The notes: generated from the sequence alone by a model not told the origin. DNA of 64,000 bases from CAZRNB01 sp964601355 (GCA_964601355.1 CAZRNB010000001.1:22199-86198); one strand, 5' to 3'. Positions 1 to 8,732 are shown, counted from the stretch's first letter. Made by a program: numbers and translations.

Positions 1-366
1 CATTTTGGGGGCGAGGCCATCCTCGGCACGATTTTTGCCCTGTATGCAATTTTTTCCGGTGGTATTGCGGGCCTGTTTGTTTTGGGATTTCTAACGGTTC
101 GCGCCAACCGCAAAGGTCTCTATGTCGGCATTGCGGCCTGTGTTCTATTTACGGCCTACGCGTTTTTAACCAGCACCAAGTTCGATCTGGGAGGACCCGA
201 GACAATTCAAATACTCGATTTCGGCAGATTTAACTTCCCTCATCACAAGTACATGCTCGGCGTATATAGCCACATCGTACTTTTTGTTGTCGGCTACTTT
301 GCGAGTTTTCTATTCCGCCCAGACAAGGACACCAGAAGCTTAACTCTCTACGGCTGGCGCCGTTAG
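1..366 (+). CDS. sodium:solute symporter, C-terminal part (5' end outside window)
   Basis: The reading frame is open from base 1 to the TAG at 364-366 and has no start inside the window, so this is the last ~121 residues of a longer protein. Three hydrophobic stretches are visible: an early one ending LFVLGFLTVRANRKG, a second starting LYVGIAACVLF, and a final one around YSHIVLFVVGYFASFLF. The pattern 'GLFVLGFLT-RANRKG' followed by a poorly conserved loop and a last helix is typical of the C-terminus of SSS-family (SGLT-like) sodium-coupled transporters in the inner membrane. The substrate cannot be told from this part. Other multi-helix secondary transporters are possible but fit less well. 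Confidence 0.65.
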   Translation, partial: HFGGEAILGTIFALYAIFSGGIAGLFVLGFLTVRANRKGLYVGIAACVLFTAYAFLTSTKFDLGGPETIQILDFGRFNFPHHKYMLGVYSHIVLFVVGYFASFLFRPDKDTRSLTLYGWRR

Positions 367-399
367 AAATACACAATTTTAGGAAGGCAGGTAAATTTC

Positions 400-428
400 T
401 TGCGATAATTGTGCCGATAAATTAAAAT
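400..428 (+). promoter_or_regulatory. putative sigma70-type promoter of clpX
   Basis: A TTGCGA box at 400-405 and a TAAAAT box at 423-428 are separated by 17 bp, 74 bp upstream of the clpX start. Seen by eye only; the -10 box is imperfect. Confidence 0.35.
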
Positions 429-430
429 TA

Positions 431-488
431 GGATACCACGTGGGCAGCAGTGGCATACGCCACGCCGTGTGCCGGTATCCCACTGTGG
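431..488. repeat. quasi-palindromic repeat, 'GGATACCACGTGG' family
   Basis: GGATACCACGTGG at 431-443 is answered by GGTATCCCACTGTGG at 474-488, so the ends pair (GGATACC/GGTATCC). The same words recur inside the ctp gene at 15750-15777. It forms the 5' leader of clpX just upstream of the ribosome binding site. Confidence 0.5.
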
Positions 489-501
489 AAGGAAGGTAAT
501 A

Positions 502-1773
502 ATGGCCAAGCAATCAAATATGAAAGGGCCGAAAGCAATCTGCAGCTTCTGCGGACGATCGGCAAGCCAGGCTGATACGCTCATAGAGGGCCCGAACAGG
601 GTTTTTATTTGTCCGGAATGCGTTGAGCTTTGCCATAACATCATTCGACAAAACCGAAAACATCCCGTCCGCACAAGTACAAATCTGCGAGAATTGCCCA
701 AGCCAAAGGAAATAAAAGCGTTTCTCGACCAATATGTAATCGGGCAGGAGCACGCCAAAAAATATCTCTCCGTCGCCGTGCACAATCATTACAAACGGCT
801 CCTCCATAGTGACACAGCCGACAGCGACATCGAGATAGACAAATCCAATGTGCTGCTAATCGGGCCGACCGGCAGCGGCAAAACGCTGCTCGCCCGCACG
901 CTGGCCCGGAAATTAGAAGTGCCGTTTGCGATATGCGACGCCACCACCGTTACCGAGGCCGGCTACGTCGGTGAAGACGTCGAAAATTTCCTGCTGCGGC
1001 TGCTGCAGAACGCCGACTACGACCTGGAAGCCGCCCAGCGAGGCATTGTCTATATCGACGAAATCGACAAAATAGGCAAAACTTATCAAAATATCTCAAT
1101 CACCCGTGACGTCTCCGGCGAAGGTGTGCAGCAGGCACTATTAAAGATGCTGGAAGGAACAACCGCTAATATCCCGCCCCAAGGGGGAAGAAAGCATCCG
1201 GAGCAGACCTATATACAAATGGACACCACGCAAATACTTTTTATATGCGGCGGAACCTTCATAGCCCTGGACAATATCATCAAAAAACGTTTGGGCAGAA
1301 AAATGATCGGCTTCGGCTCGGAAATATCCGGCAGAACCGATGAAAAAACAGAGTATAGCGACATCCTCAGACAGGTTACTCCTGAAGACCTAATAGAGTT
1401 CGGCATGATACCGGAGTTCGTCGGAAGATTGCCTGTAATTGCCAATCTTGACGCACTCGATGAAAAGGTGCTTATGGAAATATTAACCAGGCCGAAAAAC
1501 GCATTGATAAAGCAGTATCAGAGATTCTTCGAGATGGAGGATGCCGGGCTGGAATTTACAACGGGCGCCTTACAATCGCTGGCTCAAAAGGCGCTCAAGC
1601 GGGACACAGGCGCCAGGGCTCTTCGTGCAATTACTGAGGAGCTGATGGTGGACCTGATGTACCAGCTTCCGGATGAATCCAGAGGCGCAAAATACGTAAT
1701 TACCCGTGACATTGTCGAAGGCAAAGCCGACCTATTCACTGCAAAACAAACGAGAAAAAAAGAATCCGCTTAA
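502..1773 (+). CDS. clpX: ATP-dependent Clp protease ATP-binding subunit ClpX
   Basis: AAA+ unfoldase that recognises substrates and feeds them into the ClpP peptidase in the cytoplasm. An N-terminal zinc-binding domain has Cys pairs at residues 14/17 and about 37/40. Walker A GPTGSGKT is at 121-128 and Walker [10 protein letters not shown] near 182-189. The GYVGEDVE pore loop and the MIGFG segment carrying the ClpP-docking IGF tripeptide are present, and the C-terminal sensor-2 region contains GARALRAI. At 423 residues it has the usual family length. The ATG at 502 is preferred over an upstream GTG at 469 because GGAAGG lies just upstream and the protein then starts MAKQSNMKG, as ClpX proteins do. 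No clpP is adjacent, whereas many bacteria have clpP-clpX, so ClpP must be encoded elsewhere. Confidence 0.96.
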   Translation: MAKQSNMKGPKAICSFCGRSASQADTLIEGPNRVFICPECVELCHNIIRQNRKHPVRTSTNLRELPKPKEIKAFLDQYVIGQEHAKKYLSVAVHNHYKRLLHSDTADSDIEIDKSNVLLIGPTGSGKTLLARTLARKLEVPFAICDATTVTEAGYVGEDVENFLLRLLQNADYDLEAAQRGIVYIDEIDKIGKTYQNISITRDVSGEGVQQALLKMLEGTTANIPPQGGRKHPEQTYIQMDTTQILFICGGTFIALDNIIKKRLGRKMIGFGSEISGRTDEKTEYSDILRQVTPEDLIEFGMIPEFVGRLPVIANLDALDEKVLMEILTRPKNALIKQYQRFFEMEDAGLEFTTGALQSLAQKALKRDTGARALRAITEELMVDLMYQLPDESRGAKYVITRDIVEGKADLFTAKQTRKKESA

Positions 1774-1781
1774 GTCTGTTG

Positions 1782-1857
1782 ATCGATACTCGATGCTTTG
1801 ATGCTCTCCACAGGACACCTTTCGGCGGGCGAGTATCGAATATCCAGGATCGAGTTA
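1782..1857. repeat. quasi-palindromic repeat, 'GATACTCGATGCT' family with embedded 'CCACAGGACACCTTTCGGCGG'
   Basis: GATCGATACTCGATGCTTTGATGCT is followed by GAGTATCGAATATCCAGGATCGAG, roughly its reverse complement. The centre holds the unrelated word CCACAGGACACCTTTCGGCG that recurs many times in this window. It lies between the convergent clpX and L,D-transpeptidase genes and touches the latter's stop codon, so it may act as a bidirectional terminator. Confidence 0.6.
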
Positions 1858-2934
1858 ATCTACGACTCTGACCTGCGAATGAACCGGCACTAACATATTA
1901 TAAAGGAGTATTGCATCACCATTATGCAGACGAATACAACCTCTGGATTCGGCAGCACCAATCGTATCCGGCTCTTTTGTGCCGTGAATACCAAAGCCGG
2001 TTCGGTCCCTGGCTGGTCCTTCCACGCCTTGCAGCTCAATCCATCTTGAGCCTAAGGGATAATCCGGATCGGTAGGCTTATATACCCGATGTGTATCAGG
2101 GTCTGTCCAAATGGGCTTTTCCATTTTTCCATCTTTTTTCACACGCCAGAGCCCTAACGGCGTTTCCTTGCCCGGCTTGCCAAGCCCCACGGGGAAGCTA
2201 CGAATGTAAGTATTCTGCAGATATAAATCCATTGTAAAAGTCGAACGATTTACCTTAGCATTGAAAGGGCCATTAATGGCCTTTATAGTCTGTCCGACCT
2301 GTAGTGCCTGCGGACTGCTGATATTGTTAATCTGCATTAAAATCTCATAAGGCACTTTATACCGCTCACCAATTATTCTTAGCTCATCACCCTGTTTGAT
2401 TCTATAACTGCTGCAAATTTTATCATCCGGAAAAAGACTTTTGCTGAAGAGCCAGCGCTCTGAGAGACCGGTTAGCTGCCCTTTAATAAATTCTCGCTGC
2501 CTGGCGTCACGGCATATTATTAGCGCATCATTCAACCTGTCGCGTGCCTCTATAACCAAGCTGGGCTGACTGTTGATCAGCGCCATAGCCTCGCGAATAA
2601 TCTCGGCGACCTTAGGATCCGATTGAATCGCTGATTTCGATAAAAGACTTACCACATTAGGCTCAAGCCTGGATCCTGCCGCCAAGGTCGCAACAGACTG
2701 TGGCGTTTTGATGCCTAAATCAGGCTCAGGCAAACTCTTAGCCACGGCTTTTTCATTTCCCTCGGCCACGCTCTCCACAGGACGCCTGTCGGCGGGGGCA
2801 GATTTGCCGAAAGGACCGAGACCGTAAATCACGGCAATTATCGCAACAATGATAAGAAGAGCTAAAATGATGTATATTCCATTTGTGCTCAGGCTTATCC
2901 GTCTGCCAGGCAATGGGAAAGGAAAACGAGCCAT
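1855..2934 (-). CDS. L,D-transpeptidase with LysM domain
   Basis: Envelope enzyme expected to cross-link peptidoglycan through the L-centre of mDAP or to attach proteins to it. An N-terminal membrane anchor covers about residues 20-38, followed by a linker. A LysM domain (YRIKQGDELRIIGERYKVP... region, about 175-222) binds glycan, and a C-terminal YkuD domain carries the family signature: the His of HGT at about residue 317 and the catalytic Cys of SRGCIRLHN at about 333. The total of 359 residues is normal for the LysM-YkuD architecture. The ATG at 2934 follows AGGAG closely and is preferred to an upstream in-frame start. It begins two bases past the stop of the cyclo-ligase gene, indicating an operon with rarA and the cyclo-ligase. 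The linker carries an in-frame repeat (2773-2796). Confidence 0.88.
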   Translation of the reverse strand: MARFPFPLPGRRISLSTNGIYIILALLIIVAIIAVIYGLGPFGKSAPADRRPVESVAEGNEKAVAKSLPEPDLGIKTPQSVATLAAGSRLEPNVVSLLSKSAIQSDPKVAEIIREAMALINSQPSLVIEARDRLNDALIICRDARQREFIKGQLTGLSERWLFSKSLFPDDKICSSYRIKQGDELRIIGERYKVPYEILMQINNISSPQALQVGQTIKAINGPFNAKVNRSTFTMDLYLQNTYIRSFPVGLGKPGKETPLGLWRVKKDGKMEKPIWTDPDTHRVYKPTDPDYPLGSRWIELQGVEGPARDRTGFGIHGTKEPDTIGAAESRGCIRLHNGDAILLYNMLVPVHSQVRVVD

Positions 2935-2935
2935 A

Positions 2936-3520
2936 TTAATCTCCTTTTCTACGGCTTTCAAAATACAGTATCTCTTCGTCGGTTACTAAAAAATCTACCG
3001 GCTCATCGCACTCCGTTACCGGTATTGAGCTGACCACCTGCTCTTCAAAAGCAAAGCCACACCGAAAGGCCCGAAGCTGCTTATTACTGAAAAGCCTGTC
3101 ATAGAAGGAACCGCCTCTGCCGAGACGATGGCCTTTCCTGTCAAATCCCAACGCCGGGGCAACCACTAAATCGATTTCCTCAAACGGTATCGGTATGCCT
3201 GTCACCGGATTCCGCAGTCCTGAAACCTCTATGGTAAAATCCGTCTCCAATGAGTTGATTTGCACGGGTATCATGTGCCTTTGCTGCCATGAAATTTTCG
3301 GCACCGCGACAGTTTTACCGAGCTGCCAGGCCTGAAGTATAGCCTCAGAGGTGTCCACCTCATGGGGAAGTGATAAATACATCATAATCGTCGAAGCATC
3401 CTGAAATTCCTTCGTTGAAATCAGATTCCGACAGGCCTTGTGACTTTTCTCAACACGCTGCTTTTCATCGATCTCGAATATACAATTTTTTAACTCACAC
3501 CGCAATCGGCCTTTATCCAT
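2936..3520 (-). CDS. 5-formyltetrahydrofolate cyclo-ligase
   Basis: Cytoplasmic folate enzyme (MTHFS, YgfA/FAU1 family) converting 5-formyl-THF to 5,10-methenyl-THF with ATP. The diagnostic glycine-rich motif GHRLGRGGSFYDR lies at about residues 129-141, where most homologues have a Tyr-Tyr-Asp. The N-terminus has basic residues, and the segment VAVPKI that contacts ATP/folate is recognisable. 194 residues is the usual length. It is fused end to end with its neighbours: the start abuts the rarA stop and its stop is one base from the transpeptidase start, so translation is probably coupled. Function is clear from the family; the link to rarA and wall synthesis is probably only genomic. Confidence 0.88.
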   Translation of the reverse strand: MDKGRLRCELKNCIFEIDEKQRVEKSHKACRNLISTKEFQDASTIMMYLSLPHEVDTSEAILQAWQLGKTVAVPKISWQQRHMIPVQINSLETDFTIEVSGLRNPVTGIPIPFEEIDLVVAPALGFDRKGHRLGRGGSFYDRLFSNKQLRAFRCGFAFEEQVVSSIPVTECDEPVDFLVTDEEILYFESRRKGD

Positions 3521-4909
3521 TCAATAATCCTTCGTTTCAGAAATATCTTTATCAGATTTGCTATTTTGTACCAACGTTTGAAACTTTTGTAAATAATGCC
3601 TGATATTTTTTTCATATCCGATTTCTTTTGGCTCATAATATTTGCTCTTCATCGCCGTCGGAAAATACTCCTGTGGCACAAAGCCATTCTCAAAATCGTG
3701 CGGATATTTATAATCAGCCCCATAGCCCAGCTTTTTCGCAGCCGGGTAATGACTATCCTTCAGATGCTTAGGCACAGGTTTAATCGGCTGCTCTTTAACA
3801 TCGGCCATAGCCTTCCATATAGCCTTCGCTGCTGCGTTTGATTTTGGAGCACAAGCCACATATAAGGCCGCCTGCGCCAGAGCGAGCTGCGCTTCCGGCA
3901 AACCCACGAATTCGGAAATTTGAATAGCCGCTGCCGCCAGCACCGCTGCCATAGGGTCGGCATTTCCAACGTCCTCGGCTGCACAAACCGCAATCCGCCT
4001 CGCGATAAAACGCGTATCTTCTCCGCCGGCTATCAGCCGGGCAAGCCAATAAACAGTAGCATCAGGATCGCTGCCCCTCATGCTCTTCTGCAGCGCACTT
4101 GCCAAATCGTAGTGCGTATCGCCCGTACGGTCATAGACAATAGCCTTTTGTTGTATCGACTCTTTAGCAGCTTCCAAATTAAATATTATTTCTCCTTTAT
4201 GCTTCCGGGCGGATTGTGATAAGATGCCTATCTCCAGTGCCGTTAAAGCCCTTCGGGCATCACCATCGCACATCACGGCTAAGTATTTAAGCGCATTTTC
4301 ATCCGCCTGGATGTCGAATTTGCCCAGGCCACGTTCAGAATCAACAATCGCTCTTTGCATCAACAATAGAATATCCTGCTGACTTAGCGGCTCAAAATGA
4401 AAGACGGTGCTGCGGGAAATTAACGGCGAATTTATCGCAAAGTATGGATTTTCCGTCGTAGCGCCTATGAGAATCAAGACACCGGCTTCAACATCATCCA
4501 GCAATACATCCTGCTGGGCCCGGTTGAAGCGGTGGATTTCATCAATAAAAAGCACCGTCCTGCCGCCGCTAACAGCGAGTCTGTCTTTCGCAGCAGTAAT
4601 TATCTCGCGAATATCCTTCACGCTGGCAGCCGGTGCACTTAAATAATAGAATTTGGCCTTGGTATAATTAGCGATGACCATCGCTAATGAGGTTTTGCCT
4701 ACGCCGGGCGGGCCATAAAATATCAGGCTGGTCAGCTTGTCGGCTGCAAGAATCCGAGTTAACAGCTTATCAGGCCCAAGGAAGTGACTTTGCCCGATAA
4801 ATTCATCGAGATTTTTCGGCCTCATCCGCACCGCTAAAGGCTCGGCTGAGACTATATTGGCCTTTTCGTGTGAATCAAACAGCTTTTTATCGGTCGAATC
4901 TTTGCGCAT
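3521..4909 (-). CDS. rarA: replication-associated recombination protein A (RarA/MgsA, AAA+ ATPase)
   Basis: Clamp-loader-like AAA+ ATPase acting at stalled replication forks. Walker A GPPGVGKTS is at residues 66-74 and Walker B VLFIDEIHRF at about 118-127. The sensor 1 region is IGATTENPYFAIN, and the C-terminal MgsA tetramerisation domain contains the characteristic SMRGSDPDATVYWLARLI and EDVGNADP motifs. The tail with KKLGYGADYKYPH and GFVPQEYFP is also typical. 462 residues matches the family. The start at 4909 lacks a strong Shine-Dalgarno, but the conserved PLAVRMRP segment follows about 23 residues in, as expected. First gene of a tight minus-strand set with the cyclo-ligase and L,D-transpeptidase. 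Confidence 0.94.
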   Translation of the reverse strand: MRKDSTDKKLFDSHEKANIVSAEPLAVRMRPKNLDEFIGQSHFLGPDKLLTRILAADKLTSLIFYGPPGVGKTSLAMVIANYTKAKFYYLSAPAASVKDIREIITAAKDRLAVSGGRTVLFIDEIHRFNRAQQDVLLDDVEAGVLILIGATTENPYFAINSPLISRSTVFHFEPLSQQDILLLMQRAIVDSERGLGKFDIQADENALKYLAVMCDGDARRALTALEIGILSQSARKHKGEIIFNLEAAKESIQQKAIVYDRTGDTHYDLASALQKSMRGSDPDATVYWLARLIAGGEDTRFIARRIAVCAAEDVGNADPMAAVLAAAAIQISEFVGLPEAQLALAQAALYVACAPKSNAAAKAIWKAMADVKEQPIKPVPKHLKDSHYPAAKKLGYGADYKYPHDFENGFVPQEYFPTAMKSKYYEPKEIGYEKNIRHYLQKFQTLVQNSKSDKDISETKDY

Positions 4910-4996
4910 CGAAGATATTATATGCTGACCACTTAAAACTGTCGAAAATTTATTTTCTGCCGATCGTAGGATATGCCACGCATACCATATTCTTGT

Positions 4997-6010
4997 CTAA
5001 ACCGTCCGGTTGGCCATAAATTTAGCCGTTTCAATCAAAGCCTCTTTAGCACGGCTTTCCTTCAGGCTGGTTATGGCCGATAGTGCCGCATCGAGAAAAT
5101 CCTGTGCCCGGCTGTGCGCATATTTTAAACTCCCATGATCCGTCAGCATTTCCAGAAGCTTTTCCTTATCAACTCCTGATGTTTGGTTGAACGTATCATG
5201 GACCTTTTTCCCCTCTTTATCATCGACAACTCTCAGCAGATGTATTACAGCTAAAGTCAGCTTATACTTGTTGACGTCGCTGCCGGCCGTTTTTCCGGTT
5301 TGGTTTTCATCGCCGGTCAGGTCAAGCAAATCATCGGCAATTTGAAATGCTATACCGGCATTGAGACCAAAAAGCTTAAGCGATTGGACATGAGTTTCAC
5401 TTCCGCCAGCCAGAAGGGCACCAACACCGCAACAATCACTAAAGAGAGCAGCACTTTTTTCGGTGATTATATCAATATATTCCGACTCACTTAGCTGCCA
5501 ATTATGCCTCTGTATCACCTGCCTTAATTCACCTTCACAGGTTCGCGCAGCAGCAGAAGCAATCACGTTAATGACCTTTGGCTCCAAATCGGAGCATATC
5601 TTAAAAACCCGGCTTAACAGGAAATCGCCCAATATTACGGCTGATTCGTTGCCCCAAAGCTTGTTTATGGTAGGCTGTCCTCGTCGCTTTTGCCCTTCAT
5701 CTATAACGTCGTCGTGCAGCAGCGTAGCATTATGAATCATCTCAACAACTGCTGCAATTCTTATATGCTCATCAGCAATTTTGCCAACGGCGCTGCCGGC
5801 AAGCAAAACCAGGCCCGGCCGAAGCATTTTTCCAGGACGGCTGTTTATATATTGGAGTAATTGCTCAATATCCCCTGCTTTTACAGGGACGGCCAACTGT
5901 TTATTGATCAGCTCTCTTACCTGGTCTAACTTGACTTCGATAAGTTTAAAAGGAGGGATGCCGCTGCGTGGAATCCTATCGGTTATATCGGTATGTATTG
6001 GTAACTCCAT
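4997..6010 (-). CDS. polyprenyl (trans-isoprenyl) diphosphate synthase
   Basis: Condenses isopentenyl diphosphate with an allylic diphosphate to make a long all-trans chain, probably the side chain of a respiratory quinone. The first aspartate-rich motif DDVID is at residues 100-104 and the second DDLLD at 226-230. GKMLRP upstream (about 60-65) and the QxxDD pattern at 223-227 are family features. 337 residues is normal for octaprenyl/heptaprenyl-type enzymes. The long-chain class is suggested by the small residues before the first motif, but the exact product length cannot be read by eye. It lies just upstream of rarA with an ~87 bp gap, so co-transcription is possible. Confidence 0.9.
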   Translation of the reverse strand: MELPIHTDITDRIPRSGIPPFKLIEVKLDQVRELINKQLAVPVKAGDIEQLLQYINSRPGKMLRPGLVLLAGSAVGKIADEHIRIAAVVEMIHNATLLHDDVIDEGQKRRGQPTINKLWGNESAVILGDFLLSRVFKICSDLEPKVINVIASAAARTCEGELRQVIQRHNWQLSESEYIDIITEKSAALFSDCCGVGALLAGGSETHVQSLKLFGLNAGIAFQIADDLLDLTGDENQTGKTAGSDVNKYKLTLAVIHLLRVVDDKEGKKVHDTFNQTSGVDKEKLLEMLTDHGSLKYAHSRAQDFLDAALSAITSLKESRAKEALIETAKFMANRTV

Positions 6011-6060
6011 ATATCGTAGGTCAGCAGACAGCGTTCAGCGTACAGGAAAAATAAGACGAA

Positions 6061-6141
6061 TTTGAATTAAGAATTGAGAATGTAGAATTTAGAATTAAAC
6101 TTTTCCCTTTTCTCAATTCTCAATTCTAACTTCTAAATTCT
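6061..6141. repeat. quasi-palindromic repeat, 'AATTGAGAATTTAGAATTAA' family
   Basis: GAATTAAGAATTGAGAATGTAG with related words runs to about 6099 and is answered by TTCTCAATTCTCAATTCTAACTTCTAAATTC. The whole is an AT-rich imperfect hairpin ~80 bp long between ilvE and the polyprenyl synthase. Same family at 22932, 32640 and 60389. Confidence 0.7.
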
Positions 6142-6164
6142 TTTTTTGCCTGATATTCAGATTT

Positions 6165-7058
6165 CTACGCAGTATGGCTTGCGCCACTGCAACCTGATTT
6201 TCTGCTGTGCGCATATTCAAAGAAGTTCTTTCTCATTAGCTGAGTAATACACCCGGGTTTACCGTCACCTATTACTCTGCCGTCTATTTCGACAACACCA
6301 ATGACCTCGGCGGCGGTGCCGGTCAGGAATAATTCATCACAGATATATAGATCAACTCTTGTGAGATTCTTTTCAACCACCGCCAGCTTTTCTTTTTTAG
6401 CCAGCCGAATAACCACAGCTCGCGTTATTCCTGCCAACGCCCCTGCTTCAACCGGTGGTGTATAAATCACACCATTTTTGACAATGAAGACATTGTCGCC
6501 CGTCGCTTCGGCAACATAGCCTTCGTGGTTATACATAATCGCTTCCGGCACATTGTTGTCCAGCGCCTCAATCTTGGCCAGAATGTTATTGAGATAGTTT
6601 AGGCTCTTGATCTGTGGCGGAATAGCAAGCGAATAGTTACGAACCGTCGTAGCGCTTATCACCTTCATCCCTGTTTCATAAAGCTCCCCCGGATAAAGCT
6701 GAATATTATCGGCGATGATAAACACTTTGCTGCTCTCACAAACGAAAGGATTCAGCCCCAACGTTCCTTCTCCTCGAGTAACCACCAGCCTGATGTAGCC
6801 GTCAATAACGCCGTTTGCTTCAACGGTTTTCTCGATAGCACTTGTAAGCAAGCTCTTTTCCATTGGGATTTCAAGCCGAATAACCTTAGCTGACTCGTAA
6901 AGCCGTTTTAAGTGAGCGTCAAGCTCAAAAATCCTGCGATTATAGACACGAATGCCTTCAAAAACGCCGTCGCCATAAAGCAGTCCATGATCAAAAACAG
7001 AAATTTTAGCATCCGCCTCATCAACAAGCTTATCATCAAGCCAAATCTTCAATGACAT
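6165..7058 (-). CDS. ilvE: branched-chain amino acid aminotransferase (fold-type IV PLP enzyme)
   Basis: Transaminates branched-chain 2-oxo acids to Val, Leu and Ile with glutamate as donor. Features of class IV aminotransferases are visible: the early FDHGLLYGDGVFEGIR block (about 22-37), the PLP-binding Lys at about 151 in PQIKSLNYLNN, and EGYVAEATGDNVFIV for phosphate/cofactor contact (about 179-193). GTAAEVIGVVEIDGR lies near the C-terminus. 297 residues is the usual size. The GAGG upstream of the ATG at 7058 supports the start. D-amino-acid transaminase is the main alternative in this fold, but the KSLNYLNN context is typical of the IlvE type found in archaea and planctomycetes. Confidence 0.87.
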   Translation of the reverse strand: MSLKIWLDDKLVDEADAKISVFDHGLLYGDGVFEGIRVYNRRIFELDAHLKRLYESAKVIRLEIPMEKSLLTSAIEKTVEANGVIDGYIRLVVTRGEGTLGLNPFVCESSKVFIIADNIQLYPGELYETGMKVISATTVRNYSLAIPPQIKSLNYLNNILAKIEALDNNVPEAIMYNHEGYVAEATGDNVFIVKNGVIYTPPVEAGALAGITRAVVIRLAKKEKLAVVEKNLTRVDLYICDELFLTGTAAEVIGVVEIDGRVIGDGKPGCITQLMRKNFFEYAHSRKSGCSGASHTA

Positions 7059-7108
7059 AAAAAACCTCTACGAACTCAAAATTCCAAGCACTTTGGCATT
7101 TTAATTTT

Positions 7109-7191
7109 GTAGGGTGGGGTCATACCCCACCAATCGTTATCCTTCGTCATATAAATCAAAATGTTCGGTGGAGTAAAAGACCCCACCCTAC
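7109..7191. repeat. 83-bp element with perfect terminal inverted repeats (MITE/REP-like)
   Basis: GTAGGGTGGGGTC at 7109-7121 is the exact reverse complement of GACCCCACCCTAC at 7179-7191. Between them lie secondary complementary words (ACCCCACC and CGGTGGAGT). The right end overlaps the stop codon of the 7188-7781 gene. A right-hand half copy lies at 7826-7875 on the other side of that gene. Confidence 0.7.
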
Positions 7192-7781
7192 CATTCTCTT
7201 TCTCCCATCTTCCAAATAGGATAGTAATACCAAATCGCAAGTTCGATTTGCCGCAATGCACAATCATGGAGTTCGTTATGATCCTGCTGCAGTTGCAGCA
7301 GTCTGCTACGGAAGTTAATGTAATCGCGTACTAAAATATCATTTCTTACACTGTCCTGTCTCATCCCGAGTACGACCAGCGTCCTAAAATCAACAATGCC
7401 AAACTGTATAGGATTCCAAGCAGTAAGTAGAGCGCTCGCCGTCGGGATCGCCACTCCGTCCAGTTGAGTTAACTCCCGTAATGCGTTACTAATATCATTG
7501 TCTTGTAGTACCTGTTCATCCAGATGGAATAAAGCCCTTTGCCAGCAATTGCTCACTTCGTCCTGCCTCATTTGACGCACCAAACGGGATCTCCTTTGGG
7601 ACTTCCAGTGACAAATGTTTCTAAATAAACCCAATGGAATAGAATTACGATTTGAGCGCCATTTAAGTGAATTTTGCAAATAGAACACCTTATCATCTTG
7701 TGGCAATACAGGAGCAAGATGGCATACGAAATTCACGTATGTATAGGCATCTACTGGGCGGCTGCCGTATGAGTATTTCAT
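7188..7781 (-). CDS. hypothetical protein with helix-hairpin-helix-like segment
   Basis: 197 residues from the ATG at 7781, which follows AAGGA; another in-frame ATG lies at 7805. The protein is Gln/Arg-rich and looks alpha-helical. The segment LTQLDGVAIPTASALLTAW followed by NPIQFGIVDFR resembles the helix-hairpin-helix plus invariant Asp region of the HhH-GPD DNA glycosylase superfamily. That suggests a DNA-binding or base-excision role, but only as an inference from a short motif; the FeS-cluster cysteines found in some members are absent. The gene is enclosed by a full and a half copy of a TAGGGTGGGG element (7143-7192 and 7826-7875, one mismatch seen in 50 bp). It is out of context between ilvE and lolD, so it may be a recently arrived cassette. 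Confidence 0.6.
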   Translation of the reverse strand: MKYSYGSRPVDAYTYVNFVCHLAPVLPQDDKVFYLQNSLKWRSNRNSIPLGLFRNICHWKSQRRSRLVRQMRQDEVSNCWQRALFHLDEQVLQDNDISNALRELTQLDGVAIPTASALLTAWNPIQFGIVDFRTLVVLGMRQDSVRNDILVRDYINFRSRLLQLQQDHNELHDCALRQIELAIWYYYPIWKMGEREW

Positions 7782-7825
7782 ACTTTTTTCCTTTGTTCTA
7801 TCCATAACAAAATCATCAAATCTTT

Positions 7826-7875
7826 TTCGTCATATAAATCAAAATGTTCGGTGGGGTAAAAGACCCCACCCTACC
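7826..7875. repeat. half copy of the 7109 element; direct repeat of 7143-7192
   Basis: The 50 bp from TTCGTCATATAAATC to CCACCCTACC match 7143-7192 with one mismatch (GTGGGG against GTGGAG). Together the two copies flank the 205-codon frame at 7188-7805. Confidence 0.75.
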
Positions 7876-7888
7876 TTAATTGATGAAT

Positions 7889-7934
7889 AGGGTTCGGGGG
7901 TCAGTAAAAACCAGACCTCTGAACCCTGATCCCT
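7889..7934. repeat. quasi-palindromic repeat, 'GGGGTCAGGGGTCGGG' family
   Basis: GGGTTCGGGGGTCAG is answered by CTCTGAACCCTGATCCC around a TAAAAACCAG centre, just downstream of the lolD stop. Same family at 8647, 12974 (inside lysS) and 34800 (inside murE). Confidence 0.65.
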
Positions 7935-7937
7935 TAA

Positions 7938-8624
7938 TTAAGAACCAGCCGTCATCTTTCCATCTACCATTTTTATAATCCGTCCTGCTCTTTTTGCGAC
8001 TCCTTCATTATGAGTTACCATTACAATGGTTTGGCCGGCTTTATTTAGTTTTTCAAAGGTCTCTAAAATACCACTTCCTGTTGCCGAGTCAAGATTTCCC
8101 GTAGGTTCATCGGCTAAAAGCAGCTCAGGCTCATTCATCAGGGCCCTTCCGATAGCAACCCTTTGTCTTTCTCCGCCGGAGAGCTGGTATGGTTTATGTT
8201 CGGCTCTGTCCGTTAGACCAAGCTGAACCAGCAGCTCTTTGGCTCGGCTTTTCGCCTGCTTTCGGCACGTGAGCCAGCCGACCACGCTTTTCGAGGCCAT
8301 TGCCGGCAGATAAACGTTTTCCAATACAGTTAATTCGTCCAATAAATGGTAGAACTGAAAAACAAATCCAATCATTTTATTACGAAACCTGTTTAATTCG
8401 CCGGAACTGTAGCTATTTAAATCCCTGCCTTCAAACTTAACTATTCCTTTATCGGGCCTGTCCAGAGCACCCAATATATGCAATAACGTGCTTTTACCAC
8501 TTCCGGAAGCCCCGATTATCGCAGCAAATTCGCCCTTTTCAACAGACAAATCAACACCTTTGAGCACCTTAACTTCGGTTGCACCCATGCGATAAGATTT
8601 ATATATTTCCTCGGCTCTTAACAT
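7938..8624 (-). CDS. lolD: lipoprotein-releasing ABC transporter ATP-binding protein LolD
   Basis: ATPase that powers release of outer-membrane lipoproteins from the inner membrane, or a MacB-type relative. Walker A GASGSGKST is at about residues 37-45, the Q-loop within FVFQFYHLLDELT, signature LSGGERQRV, Walker B LLLADEPTGNLD and H-loop VTHN. The phrase NLDSATG plus the FYHLLDELTVLENV stretch is typical of the LolD/MacB/FtsE group. The ATG at 8624 (preceded by AGGAC) gives 228 residues, the usual size. It is the last gene after two FtsX-like permeases, which makes a LolCDE-type complex the best reading. A palindromic repeat separates it from the permease but no terminator-like T-run was noted. 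Confidence 0.88.
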   Translation of the reverse strand: MLRAEEIYKSYRMGATEVKVLKGVDLSVEKGEFAAIIGASGSGKSTLLHILGALDRPDKGIVKFEGRDLNSYSSGELNRFRNKMIGFVFQFYHLLDELTVLENVYLPAMASKSVVGWLTCRKQAKSRAKELLVQLGLTDRAEHKPYQLSGGERQRVAIGRALMNEPELLLADEPTGNLDSATGSGILETFEKLNKAGQTIVMVTHNEGVAKRAGRIIKMVDGKMTAGS

Positions 8625-8646
8625 CAATTGTCCTACATAAAATTGT

Positions 8647-8710
8647 GAGTAGGATTCGGGGGTCAGGGGTCGGGAGTCGGCAAAAACCTGACCCCTGATC
8701 CCTGATCCCT
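8647..8710. repeat. quasi-palindromic repeat, 'GGGGTCAGGGGTCGGG' family
   Basis: GTAGGATTCGGGGGTCAGG with GGTCGGGAGTCGG, then CAAAAACCTGACCCCTGATCCCTGATCCC. The two arms pair over ~25 bp. It is located between the lolC-type permease and lolD. Confidence 0.7.
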
Positions 8711-8732
8711 TAATTTTTATATTTGATATTCT

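Noticed and set aside
469..501. Upstream GTG start for clpX
   Set aside because: No ribosome binding site and the added residues come from a repeat; the ATG at 502 fits the family.
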